From Rhodospirillaceae bacterium (GTDB taxonomy: Bacteria > Pseudomonadota > Alphaproteobacteria > UBA8366 > GCA-2717185), in contig PBDC01000036.1 of assembly GCA_002717185.1 (NCBI GenBank), positions 1-45,990 of the forward strand: a stretch of 45,990 nt of DNA. Direction: 5' to 3'. Positions 11,060 to 20,079 of the stretch are shown here, one piece after another. The first letter of the stretch is position 1; each line of letters starts with the position of its first letter. The notes beneath the pieces were generated by a model. The model was not told where the DNA came from, did no database searches, and saw only the letters and a program-made list of their open reading frames with translations. A program made the translations under genes and the position numbers.

Positions 11060-11614
11060 ACACCGCAACAAATCTGTGGCCATCTAGTTCGATATAAGCG
11101 ACATCATCAAGGATAATCTGCCCACATTGGAATTAGTGTATCACTAAGCTTTCACAGCGAAGAACTGGTCACCGAATGTTCGGAAGTTAATTACAGTGCA
11201 AAGCGCCGCGACCTCGCTCATCGCACTGACCGAAACACAACCGCGGTCTGCGTGTATTTAACAAACATCAACGTTGCCGGCTAAAACGATAACATCGCTT
11301 TTTTGGATCCGCTCGCCTTCGCCACCGACCAACGGCAATAGAAGTTCGACGGTACGCTCATTCACGAAGGCCACAGACGGTTGAGGCATATGTGAACGAG
11401 AACCGTTGCGTCCTAGGCATCCAAACAGCTTCCAGCGCTACGGGTTTATGCCAAAGGGTGTATCCCATTGCCCTTATCAGCCATCGGAGTGGCAACATGC
11501 CTTACAGGCTCAATCTTTAAACGATTGCACGGTGCTGCAACGCCGTATGTTACCGATCCCAACGTCCTGGCGCCAAATATCCCTCCCTTGCCATAAAAGG
11601 TCTGCACACCGCGA
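11060..11614. other. Intergenic region with decayed coding fragments
   Basis: 555 bases between the secreted protein and the LLM oxidoreductase stop, without an intact gene. It contains the second copy of the 17-base repeat (11121-11137) and a minus-strand coding-like fragment at 11258-11389. Nothing convincing was seen from 11400 to 11614. Confidence 0.6.
11258..11389 (-). pseudogene. Coding-like fragment, family unknown
   Basis: A minus-strand frame of 43 codons from an ATG at 11389 to a TAA reads MPQPSVAFVNERTVELLLPL followed by a glycine-rich turn and I-Q-K-S-D-V-I-V-L-A-G-N-V-D-V-C. The alternation of hydrophobic strands and the G-G-E-G turn look like the C-terminal part of an enzyme and not random sequence. 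The frame stays open for about 12 codons upstream of the ATG. There is no clear ribosome binding site. It may be a very small gene but is more likely the tail of a decayed one. Confidence 0.3.
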
Positions 11615-12673
11615 TTAGTCGAAATCCGACCAGCGCGCCGTATCATGTCCAGCATAGGGCGTATCTATGCGTTTCAAATCCTGCACAATCTCACTCACCA
11701 AGCCAGCACTCGTGCCCTCCGGCAAGGTCAAGTTTATCGCGTCGGCTCCCGAAAAGCGCTCCTCAATAGCCCCCGCTATACTGTCGAACGTGCCCACCGC
11801 TGCGAATAGCTGCACGACATCGTCGGAAACCTCATTCGCAATTTTATCCCATTTTCGGTCAGCGACCATTTTGTGCAGCTTCAGGCCCAGGTCTTCCAAC
11901 CCATAAAGCTCCCAGACTGGAAAGTAGGTGCGGGTAGAGCCGTAAAAGGCAACGCGATACCGTACGGCATCAAGCATCTTGGAAACTGCCTCTTCGTCTT
12001 CACCGGTAGCCACAAATCCGCCACCGTAGATCTCAATGTCCTCACGGGACCTGCCGCTTTGCCTGAGCCCTTCAGCAATATGGGATATGCAAATTTCCTC
12101 CATATAACGTTTTGTACAGAAGGAATGGAGACGCACACCATCAGCCACGCGACCGCCAACCCGAAGCATCGCTGGCCCCACCGCAGCAAGCGAAACCGCA
12201 GGCATAGGCAATTCGTTTTTCGTAGGCGAGAATTCCGGCGTCATCAGGGTGAACTGATAATGTTCTCCCAAATAGTTCAATTTTTCGCCAGTCTGCCAAC
12301 AACGCCATATTGCTCGCAGGCTCTCGATATACTCCTGCATACGCGGTGCTGGTGCCGACCAGGGTACGCTGAAGCGGCGTTCGTTATGACCTTTCACCTG
12401 ACTCCCCAAGCCCAAATAAAAGCGGCCGCCGGAATTGGCGTGTAGGTCCCAGGACATGTTGGCCACGACCATCGGGCTGCGAGAAAAGGCGATTGCGATA
12501 GCCGTCGATAACTCAACTTTCTCGGTGGCTTGGGTCACCAGGGCCAACCGCAGAAACGGCTCGTGCGCTAATTCAACGGTCGATACGGCATCGAAACCAA
12601 TCGCTTCTGCTTCCGCCGCAGCGGGACCGACCTCAGACCAGTTGCCGGAAGGCAGGCCAATACTCACTTTCAT
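11615..12673 (-). CDS. LLM class flavin-dependent oxidoreductase
   Basis: A 352-residue protein of the bacterial luciferase-like/F420-dependent methylene-H4MPT reductase superfamily (TIM barrel). Visible family features are the N-terminal VSIGLPSGNWSEVGPAAAEA strand and helix, AIGFDAVSTVELAHEPFLRL, the IAFSRSPMVVANMSWDL segment and GRFYLGLGSQVKGHNERRF, which resembles the TIGR03617-type subgroup. The cofactor (FMN or F420) cannot be decided. The ATG at 12673 is preferred over the TTG two codons upstream; AAGAAAGA precedes it. It is a single gene with about 360 bases to its upstream neighbour. Confidence 0.88.
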   Translation of the reverse strand: MKVSIGLPSGNWSEVGPAAAEAEAIGFDAVSTVELAHEPFLRLALVTQATEKVELSTAIAIAFSRSPMVVANMSWDLHANSGGRFYLGLGSQVKGHNERRFSVPWSAPAPRMQEYIESLRAIWRCWQTGEKLNYLGEHYQFTLMTPEFSPTKNELPMPAVSLAAVGPAMLRVGGRVADGVRLHSFCTKRYMEEICISHIAEGLRQSGRSREDIEIYGGGFVATGEDEEAVSKMLDAVRYRVAFYGSTRTYFPVWELYGLEDLGLKLHKMVADRKWDKIANEVSDDVVQLFAAVGTFDSIAGAIEERFSGADAINLTLPEGTSAGLVSEIVQDLKRIDTPYAGHDTARWSDFD

Positions 12674-13037
12674 AGGCAAATCTTTCTTCTTTGGATCTTG
12701 TTTTCTTCACGATAATGCGACCCTACCTCTGGCGCAGCAAGAACAGCTGTTAGGAATTTGCAACCGAGAAATTCTGCTAATTCCATTACCAATATGATTG
12801 CCGTAAGGCGCTTCGTTTCAGCCCGAAATCCTTTCGTAGTGCTTGCTGTCGGCGTATCGAGCGGCGTCAGCGTCCTCTTTCACAGCACACGCCGCGCGAC
12901 AAGTTTTTGTTCAATAAATCGGAGCGGCCCGACGATATGTGACGGAACCTCACCGACTATCAGAACCGGGTATCAACCTATTCGACATTAACAAATGTAG
13001 CGGCAAGGTTCCCTGCCGCAACGTTATCCGGCACTGA
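12674..13037. other. Intergenic region, no gene seen
   Basis: 364 bases between the LLM oxidoreductase start and the GST stop. No convincing coding frame on either strand. Near its right end is a hairpin (13000-13019) that may end the GST transcript. The promoter of the LLM gene is presumably in the left half. Confidence 0.6.
13000..13019 (-). terminator. Possible terminator after the GST gene
   Basis: Read on the minus strand, GCGGCA and TGCCGC form a perfect 6-bp stem around an 8-base loop, 18 bases after the stop of the GST gene. The following TACATTTGTT is only a weak U-tract, so termination may be inefficient. Confidence 0.35.
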
Positions 13038-14027
13038 CTAGGTGAGGTATGACAGGCAACCTGTCTCACCGAGAATTGAAACGAGTTTCGATTTGTCAGA
13101 GACCGCTTCGTAACGCGAGCGCAAAACGTTCAGAGAACGCGCATGGTATTTCTGCGGTCCCTGCACGTAAGCCTTACCACCCAAGCTGACCGAAAAACTC
13201 TCATCACCAGCTTCCAACGCCTTTGCGTTCGCAGTCGACCACGGGAGGAAAAATTCTCCTGCATCACGTAAAAGCGGCTCCAAAGTAAGCTTAAGGCTTT
13301 TCCAGTTTTCAAACGGCCCGTCATTGCGCGGCTCCGTCATCCGATAGGCCCAGGCAAGCACTTCTGGCGCGCGGGCGCGGATAATCGCCCCAGCAGTCGG
13401 GTCGAGCGCCATCTCGTAAACCTGCAGACCGAGCCCGAAATCAGCAAAGGCGGGCCGCGCGCCAAACAAATATTTTCGATCCACAAGGTGCAGCTTGAGG
13501 ATTTTCAGAAGCTGGTCGAGATAGCTTGAGATTAGCGGAGCGTTTTCTGGGCTCGATCCAGTGAAGTGAACACGGCTAACCATGCGTTCCCGTACCGACG
13601 ACGCCGCCTTATCGACTTCCTCCCAGGAAGCATCTGGCATCCCACCACGCGCCAGCACATGGGCTGTCGCTAGCTGGTCTGCCTCGCCAAACCAGCGGTG
13701 ATGGAACATGAGTTTATTACCCCACTCGTCGCCATACTCCTCGATCAAGGCCGACAGGAAGTTCAGATCCGGGTCCTCGGGATGGATCGACGGTTCCGGG
13801 AAATCCGCCTCCAGCTTTTCCATAATCGGTGTCGAATCCTGAATGCCGGTGCCATCAGGCGTCACCACCAGGGGCACGATCGGTAGACGGGCATATTTTT
13901 GGAAATCCTCCTCATTCGCACGCCGTGATAGCCATTGGTGAGGGATCCCCTTGTAACGGAAATAAGCCCTCACCTTTACGGAATAGGGGGACATCTCTGC
14001 CCCAAAAATTCTGTATTCACTGCTCAT
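13038..14027 (-). CDS. Glutathione S-transferase-like protein, long form
   Basis: A 329-residue protein. Residues 5-80 form the thioredoxin-like GST domain: AEMSPYSVKVRAYFRYKGIP, then PIVPLVVTPDG with the cis-proline, then QDSTPIMEKLEADFP with the Ser-Thr/Asp pair that binds the gamma-glutamyl part of glutathione. The remaining 240 residues are helical and much longer than the usual 130-residue GST C-domain, with FADFGLGLQVYEM as the recognisable core. The long tail may carry an extra function or interface. It lies 13 bases before another GST gene, also on the minus strand, so the pair is probably an operon. Confidence 0.87.
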   Translation of the reverse strand: MSSEYRIFGAEMSPYSVKVRAYFRYKGIPHQWLSRRANEEDFQKYARLPIVPLVVTPDGTGIQDSTPIMEKLEADFPEPSIHPEDPDLNFLSALIEEYGDEWGNKLMFHHRWFGEADQLATAHVLARGGMPDASWEEVDKAASSVRERMVSRVHFTGSSPENAPLISSYLDQLLKILKLHLVDRKYLFGARPAFADFGLGLQVYEMALDPTAGAIIRARAPEVLAWAYRMTEPRNDGPFENWKSLKLTLEPLLRDAGEFFLPWSTANAKALEAGDESFSVSLGGKAYVQGPQKYHARSLNVLRSRYEAVSDKSKLVSILGETGCLSYLT

Positions 14028-14040
14028 ATTACCACTACCA

Positions 14041-14706
14041 TTAAATCGAAGACTGCGACCGCTTCTGCGATTCGATAAACTGTTCCTTACCTATATTAGC
14101 CGCCCGCTCAACCGCCGGCCGCGCGCCCACCCGTTTAAACCAAGCACGCAAATTGGCAAACGCGGCCAAATCGATGCCGTAGGCCTTGTAGCCACGGATC
14201 CAAGGCCAACACGCCATGTCAGCAATTGAATAGTCGCCGCCAAGGAAGTCACGGTCCGCTAACCGCGTATCCATCACACCGTACAAGCGAATTACTTCAT
14301 TAGTGTAACGCTCGACCGCGTAGTCGATCTTATCCTTCTTGTAGTTGCGAAAATGGGCCGCCTGCCCAGCCATCGGCCCAAGCCCACCCATTTGCCAAAA
14401 TAGCCATTCCTCTACCGCGCTGCGGGCGCGTTGCTCAGCCGGATAAAATTGTCCCGATTTACTGCCGAGGTACTGCAATATGGCCCCGGACTCAAAAATA
14501 GAAATCGGTTCTCCGTCAGGCCCGTCGGGGTCGACGATTGCCGGCATGCGTCCGTTCGGCGAGATCTTTACAAACGCCTCGGAAAACTGCTGCTTCTCGC
14601 GTAAATTGACGTATTTGATCTCGTACGGCAGGCCGCACTCCTCCAACATGATGGTAATTTTCCAGCCATTTGGCGTTGGCCAAAAATGTAGATCGATAGG
14701 CGCCAT
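14041..14706 (-). CDS. Glutathione S-transferase, Nu-class (YfcG/YghU) type
   Basis: A 221-residue GST. The product starts MAPIDLHFWPTPNGWKITIM, where T-P-N-G-W-K is the signature of the Nu class (E. coli YfcG: disulfide-bond reductase acting with two glutathiones). KISPNGRMPAI supplies the cis-proline and FESGAILQYL the Glu-Ser pair; the C-domain has WLFWQMGGLGPM and SIADMACWPW, both class-typical. The ATG at 14706 is chosen since GAGGAAG lies just upstream; the open frame to 14835 adds a non-homologous leader. Likely roles are thiol-disulfide exchange or organic hydroperoxide reduction. Confidence 0.92.
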   Translation of the reverse strand: MAPIDLHFWPTPNGWKITIMLEECGLPYEIKYVNLREKQQFSEAFVKISPNGRMPAIVDPDGPDGEPISIFESGAILQYLGSKSGQFYPAEQRARSAVEEWLFWQMGGLGPMAGQAAHFRNYKKDKIDYAVERYTNEVIRLYGVMDTRLADRDFLGGDYSIADMACWPWIRGYKAYGIDLAAFANLRAWFKRVGARPAVERAANIGKEQFIESQKRSQSSI

Positions 14707-14826
14707 GTATTTCTTCCTCGTGATCGTGGTGCCGGATTGTAGGGGGGCGGACGCTGCGACGAAACCGCATTCCGCGGCTTTCACGATGCGCCTATAGTGA
14801 CGACCTCTCGTATACGGACTCAAACC

Positions 14827-16911
14827 ATGTCGCAACGTGTCACCGTCGCCCAGGCCTTGGAGTTAGCCATCGAACACCACAATGCTGGCCGCCTCGCTGA
14901 GGCGGAAGAGATTTACACGCAAATTTTGGCCGCGCTACCCAACCAGCATGACGCCCTCCACTTGCTTGGCCTGATCGCTCACGAACAAGAGAATTACGAA
15001 AAGGCTGCCGAACTGATCGAGCGTGCAGTCACGTTCGCGCCGGAAGTCGGCGAGATGCACGGCAATCTGGCGTTGGCGCTGCAGGACCTCGGCCGGTTGG
15101 ACGAAGCGATGGCGCGGTTCCAAACAGCGCTGGCGCTCAACCCGGACTTCGCCGAAGGTCACAGCAATCTAGGCCACTTACTGCTGACGCGCGGAGATTT
15201 AGAGACGGCGCTGGTGCATTTCGAGCAGGCGGTCTCCCTCGCCCCAGACTTTGTCGAGGCACGGAATAATCTTGCTGACGCATTGTTGGAAGCTGGCCAG
15301 CCAAACATCGCTATACCGCACTATCGTCACGTCCTGACAATAAAATCAGATTTAGCAACAGTGCATTCCAATCTCGGAACCGCACTTCTGGAATCTGGCC
15401 AGACGGAAGACGCGCTAGCCAGTCTCCGAAAGGCAGTCCAGCTCGAACCTAATACCGACACGCATTGGATCGCGCTTGCCGCAGGGATCGAAAGGTTATG
15501 CATCACCTCCATCGACGATGCATTCCGCACCGAACTTCTGACCATACTGGAACACCCCGCGGTCGATCCGCAGAGGGTCGTCCCAGCGATCCTTCCTGTA
15601 CTGCACGCGATCTTACAGGAAAATGGACAATTTCTCACTGACACACTTTTACAAAGGGCACTCGCACTAAGCCCCTTTCGAGATTTCGACGTTGAAGCGA
15701 CACTGACTGCTCATCGCCGCGCGCTTCTAAATATGCCGCCCAACATTCTGCCTTTCGCCTGTGCCCTCGCCCAGCACTGTTTCCTGAACGAGTACATCTT
15801 CGCGGTGACAAAGGAAGAAGAACGCGCTATCGCGAAACTAGCCAGCGATCCAGCCCCATCGCCCGAAGTATTGGCAATTCTCGCTTCCTACCGACCACTG
15901 TATAATATTGCTGGCGCTGAACATTTTCTGGACCGGGACTGGCCAGCACCACTGACCGCGGTACTTCAACAGCAGATCGTTGAACCGCAGGAAGAGCGCC
16001 GCTTGCGCACCTGCATTCCTACACTCACGCCCATTAACAGTGATGTTTCTCAAGCTGTACGCGACCAGTACGAAGCGAACCCCTACCCGCGCTGGGCCAA
16101 ATTTGCAAAACGACATACACCGGCCTCAATCGGTGAAGTGCTGCGCAGTGCGCCGCTGCGCTTCGATTTAGAGGGTTACCATTCCCCAAACGCGCCCGAA
16201 GTATTGATCGCTGGATGCGGGACTGGCCAACAGTCGCTCTTGGCAGCGACCCGTTACAAAAGCGCCCGTATACTGGCTATCGACCTGAGCTTGAGTAGTC
16301 TGGCCTACGCGATCCGCAAATCACACGAAGCTAACATCGAAAATATCGAATACGCCCAGGCCGACTTGCTGATGCTGGGACATCTCGAACGTCGTTTCGA
16401 CCTGATCGAATGCGTTGGCGTATTGCATCATCTGGGTGACCCAGTGAGTGGCTGGCGTGTCCTGAGCACATTATTACGGCCCGGCGGCGTAATGAAAATC
16501 GGCCTTTACAGCCAATTGGCCAGACAAGATGTGATTTCCGGCCGCGCGATAATCAAAAAACATGCAATTGAGCCGACGTTAGAAGGGATCCATCGTGCGC
16601 GTGAATTGATCGCCGAAGATCCAGCGACAGAAATTCTCAAAACCCGGCACAGTTTCTACAGCGCCAGCGAATTGCGCGACCTGATCTTCCACGTCCAAGA
16701 GCACCGCTTCACCCTGCCGCAAATCGTCCAAACGCTCAAGGCCTTGGATCTGCAATTCCTTGGCTTCGAGATGCACGACCAACAAACGGTTCACGATCTG
16801 CGAAATGAACAGGGCGATAGGCTGACCGATCTCTCCGCGTGGCATGCCTTTGAAACCACCAACCCTGATACCTTCCGCGGCATGTATCAGTTCTGGGTGA
16901 GAAAACTCTAA
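14827..16911 (+). CDS. TPR protein fused to a class I SAM-dependent methyltransferase
   Basis: A 694-residue soluble protein. Residues about 5-215 are six tetratricopeptide repeats with the usual G-x-x-x-x-A and A-L-x-x-x-P spacing. A helical linker without obvious family follows to about 400. Then comes YEANPYPRW (415-423), a motif commonly seen just before this methyltransferase type, the SAM site VLIAGCGTGQQ (459-469), the acidic end of strand 2 (AIDLS), and VLHHLGDP (532-539). Such TPR-methyltransferases modify an unknown acceptor; the TPR part probably binds it or a partner. ATG at 14827 is preferred over a GTG at 14797. It overlaps the convergent oxidoreductase gene by 4 bases. Confidence 0.87.
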   Translation: MSQRVTVAQALELAIEHHNAGRLAEAEEIYTQILAALPNQHDALHLLGLIAHEQENYEKAAELIERAVTFAPEVGEMHGNLALALQDLGRLDEAMARFQTALALNPDFAEGHSNLGHLLLTRGDLETALVHFEQAVSLAPDFVEARNNLADALLEAGQPNIAIPHYRHVLTIKSDLATVHSNLGTALLESGQTEDALASLRKAVQLEPNTDTHWIALAAGIERLCITSIDDAFRTELLTILEHPAVDPQRVVPAILPVLHAILQENGQFLTDTLLQRALALSPFRDFDVEATLTAHRRALLNMPPNILPFACALAQHCFLNEYIFAVTKEEERAIAKLASDPAPSPEVLAILASYRPLYNIAGAEHFLDRDWPAPLTAVLQQQIVEPQEERRLRTCIPTLTPINSDVSQAVRDQYEANPYPRWAKFAKRHTPASIGEVLRSAPLRFDLEGYHSPNAPEVLIAGCGTGQQSLLAATRYKSARILAIDLSLSSLAYAIRKSHEANIENIEYAQADLLMLGHLERRFDLIECVGVLHHLGDPVSGWRVLSTLLRPGGVMKIGLYSQLARQDVISGRAIIKKHAIEPTLEGIHRARELIAEDPATEILKTRHSFYSASELRDLIFHVQEHRFTLPQIVQTLKALDLQFLGFEMHDQQTVHDLRNEQGDRLTDLSAWHAFETTNPDTFRGMYQFWVRKL

Positions 16912-17909
16912 ACCTTCACCACTAACTTTCCTGTCGATGTACCTTCAAAAAGCATGGTCAAACCCTCAGGCGCTTTCTCAAGGCCGTCAAGCACATGTAG
17001 CTTCTGTTTCAGCTCGCCCGATTTAAGCTTCTCCGACAGCCAGCGCCGGGCCTCAACGTAGCGATCCTGGAAGTCGGATACGATGAAGCCTTCCATCCTG
17101 GCGCGCTTGCCAATCAGCATACCAGTATTAGTGACCCCGTAGAGTTTCGGCGAAGCAGTCTGCGAGATACGACCACAGATCACCACTCGTCCCTTGTGGC
17201 GGAGCGCACCTAATGCTGCATCCAAAGTTGGGCCGCCAACATTATCAAAATAAACGTCAACGCCATCCGGGCAAGCCTCTCCGATCGCAGCGGATAGGTC
17301 GGTGACAGCCTTGTAATTGATCGCGTCATGGAAACGGAGCTCCTCGGTGAGAAAACCACACTTCTCAAGACCACCCGCAATACCGACCACGCGGCAACCC
17401 TCAAGTCGTGCAATCTGGCCGGCAACCTGCCCGACACCGCCAGCAGCGCCGGAGACCAACACTGTCTCGCCTGCAACAATCTGTCCGATCTCGCGCAAGC
17501 CGAACCAGGCTGTCAGCGCTGTTGTGCCTAAAGGTCCAATCCAGTCCTCAAGCGAGCCCAAATCGAGGTCTAACTTGTGCATACCTTCCGATCGCAGGGT
17601 TGGGTGGGATTGCCATCCGAGCCGCGCCATTACGTAGTCGCCTGCCGTAATCCCCTCAATTCGACTTTCGACCACCCGTGCTATGCCGCCAGCTCGCATG
17701 ATATCGCCGATTTCCACCGGCGGCACGTATCCAGGGTCCTCCTTAAGCCAAACCCGCATAGCAGGATCGACTGACAGGTAGACGGTAGACAGCAGAGCCT
17801 CCCCCTCTTGCGGCTGCCGGATCGGCGCGATGGTTTCCTCAAAATTTTCCGGTCCCGCGAGGCCTTCTGGGCGAGCTTTCAACCGTAGCTGCCGGTTCGC
17901 ATTACGCAT
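16908..17909 (-). CDS. NADP-dependent medium-chain oxidoreductase (CurA/PTGR type)
   Basis: A 333-residue zinc-independent MDR-family enzyme related to prostaglandin reductase/leukotriene B4 dehydrogenase and E. coli CurA. The opening RQLRLKARPEGLAGPENFE, YLSVDPAMRVWL, GPLGTTALTAWFGL and the Rossmann motif SGAAGGVGQVAGQIA are characteristic, and no zinc-binding cysteine cluster is seen. These enzymes reduce alpha,beta-unsaturated carbonyls with NADPH. Its stop overlaps the end of the convergent TPR-methyltransferase gene. It is divergent from the cyclase-family gene at 18000; the 90 bases between must hold both promoters. Confidence 0.93.
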   Translation of the reverse strand: MRNANRQLRLKARPEGLAGPENFEETIAPIRQPQEGEALLSTVYLSVDPAMRVWLKEDPGYVPPVEIGDIMRAGGIARVVESRIEGITAGDYVMARLGWQSHPTLRSEGMHKLDLDLGSLEDWIGPLGTTALTAWFGLREIGQIVAGETVLVSGAAGGVGQVAGQIARLEGCRVVGIAGGLEKCGFLTEELRFHDAINYKAVTDLSAAIGEACPDGVDVYFDNVGGPTLDAALGALRHKGRVVICGRISQTASPKLYGVTNTGMLIGKRARMEGFIVSDFQDRYVEARRWLSEKLKSGELKQKLHVLDGLEKAPEGLTMLFEGTSTGKLVVKV

Positions 17910-17999
17910 CTTTTATGTTCCTTAATGTTGCGCGAATTTATTTAGACCGCATGTTCCCATACACTCGCATCCGATCTTGCCCGATAGAAAGGCTTTCCG

Positions 18000-18902
18000 A
18001 TGACAAATTGTATTCACGACCACGCGCGCTGGGGCACTGGCGATCAATTAGGCGCCGGACATCTGCTCACAGCTGAAAACACGTTGGCCGCTCTGACTTC
18101 GGTAAACCAAGGCAAGATCTATGATCTCAGTCATGTAATCGAGATGGGAGCACCAAAGATCGAGCCGGTGCAGTTGCCGTACGTGATCACTGCCTCGGCA
18201 ACGGCACAGAACGGCATCAAGCGTCGGCGCGCGCTGGGCGCCGAAAACGATGCCGGCTCAAACTTAGAGCGGATCGAAATGACAACGCATGTTGGCACAC
18301 ATATCGATGCACTAGGCCATTTCACTAAGGGCGACGTAATGTATGGCGGGCGCCACGCCGACGACGAAGTCGGAGACTGGGGGTTGGAAAATCTCGGCAT
18401 CGAACATGCCCCATCGATCATTACCCGCGGCGTCTGTGTTGATGTGTCGAAGCTTGATGGCGGCGAATATCTTGAGGCTGGGCGCCCTATTACTCGAGAC
18501 GATCTGGAGCGCGCACTCGACGCCGCCGATGTCGGCCTAAAGCCGGGCGACGTATTCTGTATCAATACCGGCTGGGGCCGTTTCTTCATGAACGACAACG
18601 ACCGCTATGTCAGCGGCGAGCCGGGCATCGAGATACTCGCTGCAGAATGGCTGACCAGCCAGGATGTGGTCGCGATCTGCTGCGACAACATGGCAATCGA
18701 AGTGCTTCCCGGCACCGAGCATCCGAAAATATCCATGCCCGTGCACCAGCACGCGCTGGTCGAAGCCGGCGTCTACCTAGTTGAAAACTTGATGATGGAC
18801 GATCTAGTGCGAGACGCGGTCGCAACTTTCTGCTTCATCCTACTGCCGACAAAGTACAAGGGTGCGACGGGCTGCCCGGTTCGTCCGGTTGCTATAATTT
18901 AG
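18000..18902 (+). CDS. Cyclase family protein (kynurenine formamidase-like hydrolase)
   Basis: A 300-residue metal-dependent hydrolase of the cyclase family (Pfam PF04199). The defining metal-binding motif is present as HVGTHIDALGHF near residue 97, with DLSHVIEMGAP upstream and a late CCDNMAIEVLPG segment. Characterised relatives include KynB-type N-formylkynurenine formamidase and isatin hydrolase, but the 300-residue length with an N-terminal DQLGAGHLLT segment fits the larger uncharacterised subgroup. No tryptophan pathway genes are near. The stop overlaps the end of the convergent TauD gene by 4 bases. Confidence 0.9.
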   Translation: MTNCIHDHARWGTGDQLGAGHLLTAENTLAALTSVNQGKIYDLSHVIEMGAPKIEPVQLPYVITASATAQNGIKRRRALGAENDAGSNLERIEMTTHVGTHIDALGHFTKGDVMYGGRHADDEVGDWGLENLGIEHAPSIITRGVCVDVSKLDGGEYLEAGRPITRDDLERALDAADVGLKPGDVFCINTGWGRFFMNDNDRYVSGEPGIEILAAEWLTSQDVVAICCDNMAIEVLPGTEHPKISMPVHQHALVEAGVYLVENLMMDDLVRDAVATFCFILLPTKYKGATGCPVRPVAII

Positions 18903-19759
18903 GCTTGAAACTCCGGCCACGCACCCTGATAGGAGATTGTCGTACGCTGCATAAGACGGCGATGGCGAACCGCATCATAGGCCGTTGCCCGATGTACCAC
19001 GGCCTGATTGTCCCAGACGATGACGTCACCGGTCTGCCATTGGTGCCGCAACTGGTTTTCCGGGCGTTCCGCCCTCTCCAGCAAGTCATCCAATAATTTT
19101 CGACCATTATCTTCAGGCCATCCAACAATGCTCTTTGCATGCGCACCGACCAATACAGACTTACGACCGTTGCCAGAATTTGTCCGAACCAGTTTGTGCC
19201 GAACGGGCGGAAAAGGAGATTTTTCGTCATCGGTAAACTCAAACCCGACGAGCAAACGCGAATGGGCAAAATCGTGTTCTACTTCAAGCGGCTCAAGTCT
19301 CTCCTTTTGGTCCGAAGCCAAACTTTCATAAGCCGCGCGGGTCGAGGCAAACTCAGTGGCCCCACCTTCAGGTGGCACCTCGCGCGCCGATAGAACCGAG
19401 CAGAGCGATGGAACCGCCTTGAAAGTGCTATCCGAATGCCAGAGATAGTTGGCCTTTTGATAAAACATACGCCGGTCATCAAGCGGAATTTTGTCACCCG
19501 TCTTAATGTCGAGATTAGACTGCCGAGCGAAGACGGTGCCAACCGCCGGGTTCGCAGACCTGGTCGGCTCGCACGGTCCAAAGCGTTCACTGAATGCAAT
19601 CTGCGTCTGATCGTTCAGAGCTTGGCCCGGAAAGATTAGAACAGAATAATCATCGAACGCCTGACGGATCTCCTTGAAACATTCAAAATCAAGGGGCCTA
19701 GCGATATCAACACCAGTCACTCGGGCCCCGAAATGGGGGGACAAAGGCTCGACGTGCAC
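18899..19759 (-). CDS. TauD/TfdA family Fe(II)/2-oxoglutarate dioxygenase
   Basis: A 286-residue cytoplasmic dioxygenase of the taurine/2,4-D dioxygenase family. The start VEPLSPHFGARVTGVDIARP is typical. The iron-binding facial triad is seen as His and Asp in LWHSDSTFK and the distal His in WDNQAVVHRAT; the 2-oxoglutarate arginine is in RRLMQRTTI. The substrate could be a sulfonate, an aryloxyalkanoate or another small acid; closest in feel to TfdA-type enzymes. It starts with GTG at 19759, with AAGGA 9 bases upstream. No transporter gene is adjacent. Confidence 0.92.
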   Translation of the reverse strand: MHVEPLSPHFGARVTGVDIARPLDFECFKEIRQAFDDYSVLIFPGQALNDQTQIAFSERFGPCEPTRSANPAVGTVFARQSNLDIKTGDKIPLDDRRMFYQKANYLWHSDSTFKAVPSLCSVLSAREVPPEGGATEFASTRAAYESLASDQKERLEPLEVEHDFAHSRLLVGFEFTDDEKSPFPPVRHKLVRTNSGNGRKSVLVGAHAKSIVGWPEDNGRKLLDDLLERAERPENQLRHQWQTGDVIVWDNQAVVHRATAYDAVRHRRLMQRTTISYQGAWPEFQA

Positions 19760-20079
19760 TATCTTACATCCTTGCGTGGTTGCATTGCATTAGCGTACAC
19801 GCTGACCGATAAAGTGACCAAATCCAGAAACCTTGGCTGTCGCCATATAAACGAAGGCGAGCAGCGGTACGGTGGCTCCGCACTGAAATCACGATCACAG
19901 GAAGCACCGCGACCCAACCTCAAAACCTACCCGTGCGAGCTTGCCCGAGGAGCAGCGCATGCACCAAGAGTGAGGGCAAGATGCTACTTGCTGAAACGAC
20001 GCTGCGTGAGGTAACGCAATAAGGCACGGAACACACACGCCAAACGCGTCATTTCCTAATTCAAGAAATCCGAACGCCT
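19760..20079. other. Intergenic region, no gene seen
   Basis: 320 bases between the TauD start and the stop of the 3-hydroxyisobutyrate dehydrogenase-like gene. A 22-codon minus-strand frame (19984-20052) has a coding-like tail but no support beyond that. No terminator or clear promoter was found. Confidence 0.55.

Noticed and set aside
12435..12797. Plus-strand frame opposite the LLM oxidoreductase start
   Set aside because: It is the shadow of a well-supported minus-strand gene and extends only into intergenic DNA.
19984..20052. 22-codon minus-strand frame with a basic coding-like end
   Set aside because: Too short, with no ribosome binding site of note and no relative that I know.
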